A stretch of DNA of 64,000 bases from Zingiber officinale (Eukaryota; Streptophyta; Magnoliopsida; Zingiberales; Zingiberaceae), in NCBI RefSeq assembly GCF_018446385.1, contig NC_055989.1:133823004-133887003 (forward strand), written 5' to 3'. Within the stretch, counting starts at the first letter, position 1. Every line of letters begins with the position of its first letter. Shown here piece after piece: positions 11,086-22,581 of this stretch. Position numbers and translations under genes: made by a program. Below the pieces are notes generated by a model that saw nothing but the letters and a program-made list of their open reading frames with translations, was not told the origin of the DNA and did no database searches.

Positions 11086-11220
11086 TTGCTCGGACTTTTC
11101 CCAATCAGATTAATCAGGTCAACCAAGTCAACCCTGATTTGTCTGAGTTAATTCAATATCTGATTGAAACTTAAATCAGTGTCAACATCAAAACAACATC
11201 CAGGTCAGACTGTATCAACA

Positions 11221-12718
11221 ATGAAAACGTGTAAAGATGGTATCAATAGAAGATAACACACATTCTTCACAAGGTGCATTTTAATGCTTCCAATAACATA
11301 TGTGCATGCGAATTTCCTCTAGTATAACCCGGGACAATATAACTGACAAACATGTCCTTCACAACAATGTTGATTTTCTGCCCATATTTGGTCCAGTCAA
11401 CAACAATGCATAAGGATGACAAATTTTAGAGTAATTTCCAAGGTGCATCTCATTAGGAACCAGATCATTCCCATTATCTGAAACAGGATAAGGATGCCAT
11501 AAACCTTTAACGTAGGTTCGTCCTTATCTTTGGCTAAATTTGATGAATATGCATTCACTAAAAGGATAGGCCTACTCATAGGCATACATGACGAAATTGA
11601 CGCTCTAGCAAATTGATGACCTGAGACCATTCAATAGCTTTCCCAGAAAATAGCTCAACTAGAACAGCTACAGTTTCAACATCAGAATCTTTGACAACAT
11701 GACCCTAACAATCTAGCACCATGTAAAAAGTCTAAGTCACAACATTAAACTTAGTGGCAACAAGTTAATTTCATTCTTAAACTGAGGTATGTCAAATCCA
11801 GAGTTGATGACAACCCTGATAATGCTTGAAGTTATCCTCCAAAGTTACTAGTTAAGGAGATCAATGCTGCTGAGGTTTGAAATATTGACAATGATATTGA
11901 TGGCATTCCACGATCTTTTTTCCTTAACATATTTTACAAATATAATCCAATTCGAAGCCTCTTAAAAAGAAATGTCAATGTTTGTATGTGAAATAAAGGG
12001 TAAGATATAAGTGTTCATCACCACAGGATTGTGTATGTTACCAATAATGAGATGTTCATAGAATCTCTAGGAAAAACTTTCTTCAGTCTATTCATCCTTA
12101 AATAACAGATTATCCGATTGTTTATTAAATTAGTCTATGAATTGTCATGAATTTGCTGTAAACATTGTCAAAGTTTTGTTAGTAAATCAATTTTCAACTG
12201 GAACAAGCATGATCAGAAAACAAACCCTAGAAACAAGTGTCTTTGGATCAAATTTGACAACAATCTTACTCATATCACCCTGAAGTAAATTCTTTAATGT
12301 CTTGATAAATGATACTGTATGATTCAATCAGACGAAACCAGCCATAGTTAAGGGATAGCAGATCAAATTCCATGATAAATTCAAGCCTGCTACTAGAATA
12401 ATCTATTCAATGGACAAACATTCAAAAAGTATATTAATAAGAGACTCCTCTTATTAACATACAAAATGATAACCCACCATCACTCAAATATGAGTACGCG
12501 ATCTTTTCTCAAAAATCAAAAAAAGAGAGTGCTTCTCAAATGATGATCAAGTCATAAGCATATAGTAGCTATACTCACAACACTATTCATCATATTACAA
12601 GATTATGATTTTAATAATTACGCAAATAAAAAAATTAGTGCGACAGACACAAGACACCATTTTTAGCTAAATAAAATTAAATTCAACTGAATGACATCTA
12701 TGTGCTATCTAGTATTAT
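11221..12718. other. Unrecognised non-coding region
   Basis: AT-rich sequence without a convincing ORF, RNA gene or repeat that I recognise. Short frames here lack codon bias or motifs. It may be old transposon sequence between element A and the Tork relic. Confidence 0.5.
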
Positions 12719-13240
12719 TGTTGGGCACAAACAATTTATTGTCGGAGATAAACATGGTATTAGCCGAATTTAAATACTCGAATTAAATTCAACTTACAGT
12801 TGAGATGACCTGAGCTGAGTCTACTCTGCCTATGATCGGAGCCTCCTTATAAAGGAGCTCAGATCAATGGCCAGAGTTAATGATCTTAATGATCATTATT
12901 AGTCGAGCAGCGAATGACCACTGTTTCACTCATTATTACTCGGCAATGTTAATTGTTCCACTTGGGCAAATTTTGCCCCGACTGATCCTGCATTCGTGTG
13001 CGCAGGTCGCGCTCGCACACGAGTCAACTTGGTTCAGTGCAATCCGGACCTTGGATTTACACCCCCCCCTACGCACCCACACGTGAGAGAGAGCGTCTCC
13101 CCATACATTTGTTCACATCCTCAATGTATGTGAATCAATATAAACAAACAAAAATGCCTTGAAACTTCCAATGTGGGACTAAAGTCGCATTCACAATGGA
13201 GCCTCTTTCCTCTTCCATTTCTTCTCCATTCACTTATTCA
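12719..13240 (-). repeat. Probable 3' LTR of a Tork-like copia relic
   Basis: The minus strand begins TGAATAAGTG after a purine tract (CATGTGGGGATTATT, about 13241-13258) and ends GCCCAACA at 12719, so TG...CA ends are present. It holds a TATA-like TTATAAGG near 12849 and a CACGTG motif near 13080. No second LTR copy is in the window to confirm the limits. Confidence 0.5.
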
Positions 13241-13691
13241 ATAATCCCCACATGAATGGAGATAGGGTAAGTGATAACATTCAGCAATTGAGTCAAGTAT
13301 AGGATAGGTAGGTTTTACCCTTTGAACCTTCCCTTGTGAAGATTTGGTTGCTTACTGGCTGATAGTAGACACGATGTCCTTGAACTATATTGTCGTCTGT
13401 GTAAGCAGTGACAAATCTCACACAAGACTCTCCCTGATACAACTCAGTTCTCATGAGTATGTTCGTTCTTAGCCATGAGCACGCCTGGTTCTGTGAGAAG
13501 CTCTAAGAATTGTGCCTCCAATTCTTTTCAAAGAGGCCCCACTTCTTTCTCGCATAGGTGATCCCTCAAGAGTTGTCATCTACTCTTCTTGACCATTAAA
13601 AGCCCATCGACTTACCCTCGTCTAGTCACTGTTTCATTGGGCTATCCCCCACACCGTGTCTAGTCAGTGCAGATTAGTTGCCCCTTTGAAC

Positions 13692-16596
13692 CTAGTTCTT
13701 GGGATCTCCAGTCAACATAAGTTGGGTGTCCTCTGCGCTGATCGCTGACAACAACATCAAACCCATTCCTTGTGAGGAGCTTGCAACTAACTCTCGATTT
13801 AACCCTTTGGTTACTGAATCCGCTAGGTTATCCTTTGACTTCACATAGTCAATAATGATAACTCTCATTGAGAGTAATTGTCTAATGGTATTATGTTTAC
13901 TACGTATATGTCTAGACTTATCATTATACAGATGACTCTGTGCCCGACCGATTGCTGATTGATTATCGCAATATATGCAAATCGTTGGCACATGTTTCGA
14001 CCATCGTGGAATATCTTCTAAGAATTGTCGTAGCTATTCGACCTCTTCATAACATTTCTCAAGAGCTACAAACTCAGATTCCATCGTGGATCTGGTTATT
14101 ACGGTTTACTTAGAAGATTTTCAGGAAATGGCTGCACCTGCTAGAGTGAAGATATATCCACTCGTAGACTTAGAGTCTTTTATATCAGATATCCAACTTG
14201 CATCGTTGTATCCTTCGATCACAGCAGGATATCTTGTATAGTGCAGTCCATATTCACGAGTATACCTCAAGTACCTCAGTACTCTTGTTATCCCTTTCCA
14301 GTACTCAACACCGGGATTACTCGTGTATCTACTCAGTTTGCTTATTGTGTATGCCAAGTCTAATCGTGTACAACTCATCAAGTACATCAGACTTCCAATT
14401 ACTCAAGAGTACTCTATCTGAGAGATACTTTCACCTTGATTTTTCGATAGATGTTGACTCGTATCTATCGACGTTCGTGCCAACGCAGTATCACCATTGA
14501 TGAATTTCTCAAGAATTTTATCCACATAATGAGACTGACTAAGAACAAGTCCTTCTGTTGTTCTAAGAATTTTGATTCTTAGAATCACATCAGCTAGGTT
14601 CATGTCTTTTATATCAAATCTTGAGCTCAGCATACCTTTTGTGGATTTTATTATCTTATCATTACTTCCAATGATAAGTATGTCATCTACATAGAGGCAC
14701 AAGATGACATAGTCACTCTCTGTGGCTTTCATGTAGACACATTGATCTTGAATTCACATTCCTTCATGGCATTATCAAATTTTTCATGTTACTGCTTTGG
14801 AACTTGTTTCAAGCCATATTATGACTTCACCAATCTACAAACCTTGTTTTTCTATCCTAGCACAGAAAACCCCTCAGGTTGCTCCATGTAGATTTCCTCT
14901 TCTAAATCCCCATTTAGAAAGGCAGTCTTTACATCCATTTGATGTATTTCGAGATTCTATAGAGTGACAATAGCAAACAATACTCTCATGGAAGTTATTT
15001 TTGACACCGGAGAATACGTATCAAAGTAATCAGGACCTTGTCGTTGTTGGTATCTTTTGATTACCAATATGACCTTATACTTATCTATCGTGTCATCTGA
15101 TTTTATTTTCTTCTTGGAAATTCACTTGCAACCTATTGGTTTACTTTCCGAAGGAAGATCCATAAGTTCCCAAGTGTGATTTTGCAAGATAGATTCTATC
15201 TTAGATGCAATTGCCTCTCTCCAATGAGGTCTATCAGAAGAGCCTACAACTTCTGAGTAACTTCGGGGCTCACTCTCCAACATGAAAGTGATAAAATCCG
15301 ATCCGTAGGATTTTTCTACCCGAGCTCTTTTACCCTGTCTAAGCTCAACCTCAATTGGTTCAACATCATCATCATCTTCTTCGCCTTGTGTTTTGTTTGC
15401 CCGTTTTGAAGAGCTAGCATCCTCTCGAGTCTTATACGGAAATACATGCTCGAAGAACGAGGCATTTCTCGATTCGATTATCGAGTTCTTGTGTATCTCA
15501 GGTATGTGTGACTCATACACACAAAATCTGTACGCAGTGCTGTTTTGTGCATATCCAATAAATATGCAATCAACAGTCTTTGGTCCTATCTTAATCCTTT
15601 TCGGATCAGACACCAACACTTTGGTAAGACACCCTCACATTCATAAATATTTGTAGGACAGTTGTCTTCCACTCCACAACTCATAAGGGCTCCTATCTAT
15701 TTTCTTCCGGGACATCTTATTTAAAAGATAATTAGTTGTTAGCACAACTTCCCCCCATATGGACTCTGGCAATCCAGAGCTCAATAGAAAAACATTCATC
15801 ATCTCTTTTAGAGTTCGATTCTTTCGCTCAACAACTCCATTTTGCTGAGGAGTATAAGGAGCTGTTGTTTTGTGTCTGATCCCATGTTCAGCACACAACT
15901 CAGCAAACGGTGATACATATTCACCGCCTCAGTCACTTCGAACTGCCTTAATCTTTCTATTAAGCTGATTTCAACCTCATTCTTATAGAGAGCAAATTTC
16001 TCTATAGCTTCATCTTTACTTTTGAGAAGATACACATAACAATATTTTGTGTTATCATCTACAAAAGTAATGAAGTATTTATTACTACCACGAGTTGGCG
16101 TACCTTTTAGGTCGCACACATCAGTGTGGATTAGGTCAAGTGGTTCATTACTTCTTTCAATATGTTGAAAGGATGACCTTATCATTTTCGCCTCAACACA
16201 AATCTCACACTTGTGTTTTAGGTCAAGGTGGAATGTAGGTATGCTTTGCATATTAATTAATCTACGCAATACATCGTAGTTAACATGTCCTAGTCTACCA
16301 TGCCACAAACATGAAGACTCAAGCATATAAGTGGAAGAGCTTTTAGTTTTATTTATCTTAGGCATAATCGCCATTACATTGAGCTTAAACAACCCATCAG
16401 ATAGATAGCCCCTTCCTACAAACACTCTATTCTTGAACAATACAACTCTGTCGGACTCAAAGACAATGCGAAAGTCATACTTGCTTAACAGTGATCTGGA
16501 TACTAGATTCTTTCGAATCTCTGGAACATACAACATATTGTTCAGAGTGAGATCCTTGCCCGAGGTCATCTTCAGCACCACTTTTCCTTGGCCCAT
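13692..16596 (-). pseudogene. Degraded Tork-like copia pol (integrase, reverse transcriptase, RNase H)
   Basis: Broken frames in copia order on the minus strand. 16596-15808 has GAG-pre-integrase CLWHGRLGHVNYDVL and a CEICVEAK zinc motif. 15898-15641 has the integrase [16 protein letters not shown] end. 15619-15122 is the integrase C-terminal and linker region with FIGYAQNSTAYRF. 14732-14403 has the catalytic LYVDDILIIG. 14387-14121 continues reverse transcriptase ([23 protein letters not shown]). 13991-13692 is RNase H (CDNQSAIGRAQ, HIRSKHNTIRQLL). The motifs differ from elements A and D and fit the Tork group. Gag and protease are missing; upstream of 16600 the sequence switches to an unrelated gag. 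Many stops and frameshifts make it dead. Confidence 0.85.
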
Positions 16597-16639
16597 GATG
16601 TAATACCCCGGTTCTGAGATTCTGGTTAAGTATGGCTTA

Positions 16640-17095
16640 AAAGGTTAGATGATACTATTCATATCACCAAGGTGCATCTTCCTTTTCGAAAGCCCAAACT
16701 TAAGATCCCGTCTTGCGAATTTTGCCTCTAAGGTTCCTTCATGCAGTTTTAAGAATTTTTTCCAGAGCTCTTTGACTGACTCGACTCTGTTCCAGTTGAC
16801 TTTTTGTGGTGGTAAAATACTCAGTAGATGGAATTCTACCTTGCCGTTTGACATGATGTCAGCTTACTCTTTTTTTGTCCACTGATATTCTTCTTTGTCA
16901 GCTCCTTGCAGATCCTTAAGTGCTACAAAACCATATTTCATAATTAAAAGTAATTCAAAATCAATTTTGAAGAATACCTCCATCTTCTTTTTCCAAGTCA
17001 CAAATTACTCCTCGAACTTAGGCAGATAGATGCTTGGTCCGATCATTTCTTGTGTGCTTCAGTTGACGGTTAGTCCTTCTGAAATATCCTCACTC
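16640..17095 (-). pseudogene. Gag N-terminal remnant of a family B Sirevirus
   Basis: The frame at 16854-16645 (EFHLLSILPPQKVN, LWKKFLKLHEGT, AKFARRDL) matches the element B gag at the same region, and 16860-17060 matches the B gag start and leader with indels. It is followed to the right by a mutated primer-binding site (GTGATATCAGAGTG at about 17091-17104) and a B-like LTR. The rest of this element is missing and a Tork relic abuts it. Confidence 0.75.
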
Positions 17096-17105
17096 TGATA
17101 TCACT

Positions 17106-18069
17106 TGTAGGTCCCGTATAGCCTACAAGAGGGGGGGGGGGGTTGAATTGTCCTGAAAAGAATAGGTATACCCTTTCTAAAACTTTCGACTTTAGATTAG
17201 AAAAAAACTTTAATAAACGAAATTGAAATGCATAAAATAAGTATGAGACACAAACGATTTACTTGGTTTAAAACCAGGGATATTGCTAATCCAAGACAAA
17301 TGAAGCTCAACTAATCAACTCCTTCAACACAAGTCGCGGAGAAACCTCATACAAAACATTGAACGTATAGAACTTTGAAGAACATAGTAGAAATACTCGA
17401 ATACAGAAAGTGTTGTGAGAAACTACTGAGACCAGGGCTTAATTTATAGCCTGCTGGTTGAATCTGACTGTTTGCTGACGTGGCACGATCTGAGCGCCTG
17501 GACCCTATCCGGGCGCCCCCAGCATGACAAACTCTATCTCCATGCAACGGCCTTCGCAACAGTGCAAAGATAACTTTTTATCCATTCCCGAGCGCCTAGA
17601 CCCGCTCCGGGCGCTCGGATCGCTACTGATGTGGATGGCGCCTTTTGGAACCAAAATGGTCCAGGTGCCCAGACTATCTTGTCCAGGGGTGGACGGTCCG
17701 GGCGCTCGGATCAGTCAGCTTGTGCTGACTGTCCAACGCCTTCTCTGGTCGCTTGGGTGATCTCGACCATTCGAAATTGGGCTTACCTGAATCTATCTTC
17801 CGACTTTCTCTTCAAGCAATCTCCCGTTCCGGCTTCTCATCCATCAGAAATGTCGTGGGCTTCCTTCTCATCCGCTTGCGTATTCTTCCACAGCACCTTG
17901 TCCCTCGGACACACCGAATCCGTCGACTCTTTTCCGTGTCATCCTCCTCGCTAGCTGCGTCTTTCACTTGACTTCTTGTGATCTAAGTTCCTGCACACTT
18001 AGACACAATGATCAAATATAACAGGATCTAACTTAACTTGGTTGATCACACCAAAACTACCATGGGGTA
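17106..18069 (-). repeat. LTR of a family B-like Sirevirus relic
   Basis: It starts TGTAGGTCCCG next to the primer-binding site remnant and ends near CACCAAAACTACCATGGGG, parallel to LTR ends of element B and of the solo LTR at 44569. A TATA-like CTATAAATTAAG (minus, about 17440-17451) lies next to CCGGGCGCC-type palindromes (about 17485-17710). The right end has decayed, so its limit is approximate. Confidence 0.7.
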
Positions 18070-19037
18070 CTTGCGGGATCAAATTGATATTTGAAGCCAT
18101 GAATATAATTATGAGAACTAGAGAGAGACATAGAAAATAGTTTCATGTAATTTCAAGTTCTCTAGGTCCATCCATCGATTTTGAATACTTTTATTTATTT
18201 TTTAATTTTTACCCATTCTGCGACGAATTCTTAATTTGTCACAAAGTTTGCAACAAATTTTAATTTCAATGCAAAATTTGCAATGAATGCCAATTTCATT
18301 GGAAAATTTGCAATGAATTTGGAATTTCATCGCAAAGTTTGCAACGAATATTGAATTACATTACTAATTGGTAACGAATTTTGTGACGAAATAGAATTTG
18401 TTGTTAATTTATGACAAAACTATTTTGTTACTAAATTTGTTGCTAATTAGCAACAATTTCTTATTTTGTCGCTAAATTTGTTATAGATTTGGGATGAAAA
18501 TATTTTGTCCTTAAATCTAGTTTTTTTTTAAACATAGCATCAAAAATAAGATGATATGACAAAAAAATTAGAGCAAAAGTACTATGCATAAATTGATAAG
18601 TATGACAATTTGATAGTTCGTAATCACGCAAGATTCGTGTGCAATTAAATCAAAATTTATGTTATGAAAGTTCTGAACACCACCTTTCAATTTGAAGTAC
18701 TATACTACCGTTAGTCTTTTATGTATCGGTATATGATGAAATCTGTTGGCTTCGTCCATGCATTTTAAGAGACATTATATTAGACCTCTTATCATCATGG
18801 ACCCAAATACACAAAAAAAATGGAAGCCAAGGAAGATACCATAAAACATTTTGATAATATAGCTCATATTCTGTTATCTCATGAGATTATTTGAAAAAAG
18901 TATAAGTGTGAGGATTAGACATTGTGAACCCAAATGTTAAGAAACCCCAACCCCCAACTAATTAAAGTGGTCAATTCAGTGCTTTTTGTAAGTAAAAGAT
19001 AAAGTGATGGTTACCAGAGATAAGAACTTAATATTAT
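18070..19037. other. AT-rich non-coding region with degenerate repeats
   Basis: About 18220-18490 holds eight or so degenerate copies of a 30-35 base unit with TTTGCAACGAATTT and close variants. Such motifs are common in sub-terminal parts of plant DNA transposons; I cannot name the family. The rest shows nothing I recognise. The last nine bases (19029-19037, TAATATTAT) are the left target-site copy of the Mutator-like element. Confidence 0.45.
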
Positions 19038-19234
19038 CGGCAATTTATCAAATCACGCACCTAGATATTTTAATTGACCAAAAGATGTATATTACTTGTT
19101 GGTGCAATATCCCTTAGGTCAAGGTTGACCTGGTTGACCAAGCTTGAGTCTTGGTTTGGATTTCGATGTTTGACAATGAAAGGTTGATTGCAGAAGAGTC
19201 AAGTAGGTCAAGGTTGACCGGATACTTGACTGTG

Positions 19235-19540
19235 AAAGTCCTGGTGAGTGAAGCCAGGCAGAAAGAAAATCCTGGTGAGTGAAGCCAGGTGAAAGACCTA
19301 GTGAGTGAAGCTAGGCAGTATGAAAATTCTGGTGAGTGAAGCCAGGTGAAAGACCTAGTGAGTGAAGCTAGGCAGTATGAAAGTCCTGTTGAGTGAAGCC
19401 AGGTGAAAGACCTAGTGAGTGAAGCTAGGCAGATTGGAAGTCCTGGTGAGTGAAGCCAGGCAGAAGGAAAGTCCTGGTGAGTGAAGCCAGGTGAAAGACC
19501 TAGTGAGTGAAGCTAGGCGATTGAAAACCCTAGTGAAAGT
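19235..19540 (+). repeat. Tandem hairpin repeats with compensatory changes, family C LTR 1
   Basis: About nine units of roughly 32 bases. Two types alternate: CCTGGTGAGTGAAGCCAGG and CCTAGTGAGTGAAGCTAGG. Each is a five-base inverted repeat around TGAGTGAAG; the G-C pair in one type is an A-T pair in the other. Confidence 0.9.
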
Positions 19541-19739
19541 CCAAGTAGGTCAAGAGAGTGACCGGATACTTGGCATGAAAGAAAAGTCCAAGTGGGTCAA
19601 AGGGATTGACCGGACACTTGGTGAGGGAGTCCTAGCAGGTTAAGGGAGTGACTAGATGCTAGGCATGACGTACCAACAGGTTAAGGTTGATCGGATGTTG
19701 GTTTGGGAGGTTTGGGACTTGGTTTTGGGCAAAAACCAA

Positions 19740-19925
19740 GCTGGATCGATCGGTGGATCGATCCGGACCTTTCCCAGCGAACAGAAAGCCTCTGGATCGA
19801 TCGGTGGATCGATCCAGAGGTCCCAATCGATCGATGGATCGATTGGGATGCTGTTGCATCGATCCGTAGATCGATCCGGGCATTTTTCACGCGATAGGCG
19901 CCGGATCGATCCGTGGATCGATCCA
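19740..19925. repeat. GGATCGATC-type palindrome array, family C LTR 1
   Basis: Five palindromes of 24-28 bases of the form TGGATCGATCnnTGGATCGATCCA, 15-35 bases apart. The second LTR has the same array at 38182-38395. Confidence 0.9.
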
Positions 19926-20476
19926 AAGCCTCCGATCGATTGGGAATAATCGAATCGATTGGGATCCGACCGTTGCGTCGTATTTGAGTTGCAGGCGTGC
20001 GTTGTCTTCGGCATCACTTCATAGATTCATTTCAGATCTTCACCAGCTCCTCCACAACTCTTCTCAAGCTCGAGATCGCCAGTTCTTGAAGGTTCTTGGA
20101 GGCTCTTCCAAGTCAAGAGGCGGATCAAAGCAAGAAGAAGAAACTAGGGTTAGGGTTTGTGCACTCATTGTAAGCTTGTAAGCTTGTATTTCTTTACTAC
20201 CCTTTCTTCTTCTTGTATTGAGTCTTGTAGGGCTTCTCCGCCCTTGGTAGTTACCATAAAGGAGAGTTTCATTAGTGGAGGGTGCGTGTGTTGTGTGGAT
20301 CCTTGGATTAGTCACCTCCCTTGGAGGTGGATACCAAGTAAAATCCAAGTGTTAGCGTGTTTGTATTTGTTTCTTTGTATTTCCGCTGCGCATCCTTGAA
20401 GAAACAAGCAACGCCGAGCAACGAGCACGCGAAGAGCTATTCACCCCCCCTCTAGCTACTTTTCGGTCCTAACAAG

Positions 20477-20488
20477 TGGTATCAGAGC
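20477..20488 (+). promoter_or_regulatory. Primer-binding site, family C copy 1
   Basis: TGGTATCAGAGC two bases after the LTR, matching plant initiator tRNA-Met. Confidence 0.92.
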
Positions 20489-21519
20489 CAGGTTGCTCTT
20501 CACCGGAATCATCGCCGGAAGGGTCAAGTATAACAAGAGAAGCTAGAGGGTGAAGAAGTTGAAGAAAATTGTCAAAGTCAAAGAAATTCAAAAGCTCAAC
20601 TTCTACAACGGAATTCCGAGATGGGCTCGGATTCGACACGAGGGTGGCTCCACCATACACTTCCACGAGCTTCGATTCTTGGAAATCAAGAATCAAAAAC
20701 TTTCTTATGATGAAGATAGAGCAATGGTTTGCTCTAATGGAAGGATTTGAAGCTCCAACAAACTCCAAGGGCAAGCTTCTCAAGAAAAGCAAATGGAGCT
20801 CGGAGCAAATTCAAAGGAGCGAGACAAATGATAAAGTGACCAAGCTCTTGGTAAATTTATTGCCAAGCAACATTTTGGCTCAAATTGGAGAGTTTGAAGA
20901 TGCCAAGGAGCTTTGGAGCAAGTTGGCAAAGATACATGAGATCCCCTCCACTGTACCAAATCAAGGAGAATCCAAAGAGGGCGACTCAATGGATCAAGAT
21001 CAAGAGGAGGACTCCGAAGTTGAGAGATGCTCAACTTCCGAAGAAGAAGTCCAAGAAGAAGCTTCATCCTCAAAGGAGTGCAATCAAAAGAGCAAGGAAG
21101 TAGTATATTCCTTGTTTCATGTACAAGAGAATGAAGAAGAAGGTGAAGCCTCCACCTCTAGGATTGAGGGGGAGCAATCTTCATTGACACCGGATCAAGA
21201 AGAAGGAGAATCCTCCACATCCGGGTCAAGAGAAGAAGAAGATGAAGAAGCGTCCACCTCCACAAGTCAAGCAAAATCAAATGGAGGAGTATCAAGTTTG
21301 GATCAAGAGGAAGCTTCTACCTCCGGATCCAAAGGAAAAGATGTCACCCCTACAAGCAAAGGTATAAATATTTCAATTAATAATAAAAATCATATTATAT
21401 GCTTTGAATGTAGGGAACATGGGCACTACAAGAGCAAGTGCCCCAAATTGGCCAAGAAAAAGGGCAAAATGGCACAAAAAGACAAGGAGAAGCTCAAGGA
21501 GACTATCCCCGGAACAAAG

Positions 21520-22581
21520 TGTAAGACCGTTAGATTCGATAGAGGGGGGGGTGAATATCGATTCGAAAATCTCGAGTTAAAACGCAGCGGAAAAGTAAGG
21601 AAGTAAAAAGATGAACACGGTTGATTTTTACTTCGTTCGGAGCCTGTGACGACTCCTACTCGAAGGCCCGTACTCCTTGAGTACTTTCGTTGGGCAATTC
21701 ACTAGCAATTCGGATAATTACAATTTACGTACAAATATTACTAATGAAAGAAAAACAAAGCTATACCGACAAATAATGAATTAAAAGAAAATCGGAGTGA
21801 GTCGTCGGAGACGTCGTTGGAGCGCAGAGTAGCGAGTGATTGAACTCGAGTTCTCGAACGATATTTTGAAGCTCCCACAGGGCTTCTTTTATATGCCGCC
21901 CGGCGCTGGATCCTTCCGGCGCCGGAATGTGACGAACACTCCCAACCAGATGCTCCAAGTGTCAACGTCTGGGATAAAACTTGCCTCCCGCCTAGATACC
22001 TTCCAGCGCTGACTTCCGCCGAACCATCCCGGCGCCGGACCTCATTGCTTCCTACCGCAAAAGTGTTAGTCCGAGGCAAATAAAACCCTGCACAGATTGT
22101 AAGCACATTTTTATAGATACGCTAAGTAATAAAATTAACAACAAGAGTATGACTTAGATTCCGTCTTCGAGATCGAATCTAGTCACGATCTCGACTTAGA
22201 CATCCGAAATGGATCTAAGCTGGATCGACGCCTAATGTCCCTTCCGAGAACGTGTCCTCACCACTCCTCCAGGTGACTTACCTCACTTACCGCCAGACGT
22301 CCGGCCACCCCGACCTGGACTTCTCGCCAAGCGTCCGGCCACCCCGTCGACTCCAGCTATCCGGTCAGCCCGTCGACCTAGCTGGACTTCGCTGCGTCCG
22401 GCCACCGTCGACCATTGACTTCTCGCCACTATCCGGCCACCACGACCTAGTGGACTTCTCGCCACTATCCGGCCGACCTAGCCGGACTTTTCCCGCACAC
22501 TGATCAAAGTGTCGACACAACTAACTTAACCTATTTGTCATTCATCAAAACCAGGTTAGACCGTTAGTACCCGCACCAACA
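21520..22581 (-). repeat. 3' LTR of element D
   Basis: TGTAAGACCG...CACCAACA, 1062 bases against 1145 in the right copy. The difference is mostly many small gaps, often CAG or CTG read as CG. It ends at the purine tract AAAAAGGGAGAT (minus strand, 22582-22593). Confidence 0.93.

Larger units (their letters stand above)
1..11220 (-). mobile_element. Element A: Ty1/copia Sirevirus-type retrotransposon with envelope-like ORF
   Basis: Read on the minus strand the order is 5' LTR (9400-11220), primer-binding site, gag, protease-integrase, reverse transcriptase-RNase H, spacer with palindromes, envelope-like ORF, multiplied polypurine tracts, 3' LTR (1-1299, cut by the window edge). Integrase before reverse transcriptase makes it Ty1/copia. 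Long LTRs, a large gag with a CCHC knuckle, a downstream extra ORF and repeated AAGGGGGAG tracts are known Sirevirus hallmarks. The five bases after the right end are ATGAA; the partner target-site copy is outside the window. Pol carries frame breaks, so this copy is probably not autonomous as read. Confidence 0.9.
9400..11220 (-). repeat. 5' LTR of element A
   Basis: 1821 bases with TGTT...AACA ends on the plus strand. On the minus strand it begins TGTTGATACAGTC at 11220 and ends CCTAACA at 9400. A TATA-like ACATAAAAGG lies near 9898-9907. It contains a block of GATCGGTC palindromes (10325-10655) and a tandem array (10831-11085). Confidence 0.92.
19097..20474 (+). repeat. First LTR of family C
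   Basis: Ends are TGTTGGTGCAA...GGTCCTAACA. It contains tandem CCTGGTGAGTGAAGCCAGG repeats (19235-19540), GGATCGATC-type palindromes (19740-19925), an AGGGTTAGGGTTT telo-box-like motif (about 20146-20158) and ends next to the primer-binding site. The five bases to its left are TTACT. Confidence 0.92.

Noticed and set aside
12880..13086. Short plus-strand frame
   Set aside because: Lies inside the probable Tork LTR and opposite its transcription.
19740..19925. CRISPR-like spaced palindromes
   Set aside because: Spacing is irregular, the repeats vary, they sit in plant LTRs and no cas genes exist.
19652..20017. Stacked short frames on both strands rich in DRSTDRS and similar repeats
   Set aside because: They are translations of the GGATCGATC palindromes in the LTR; the same occurs at 38092-38514 and 451-681. 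No protein is supported.
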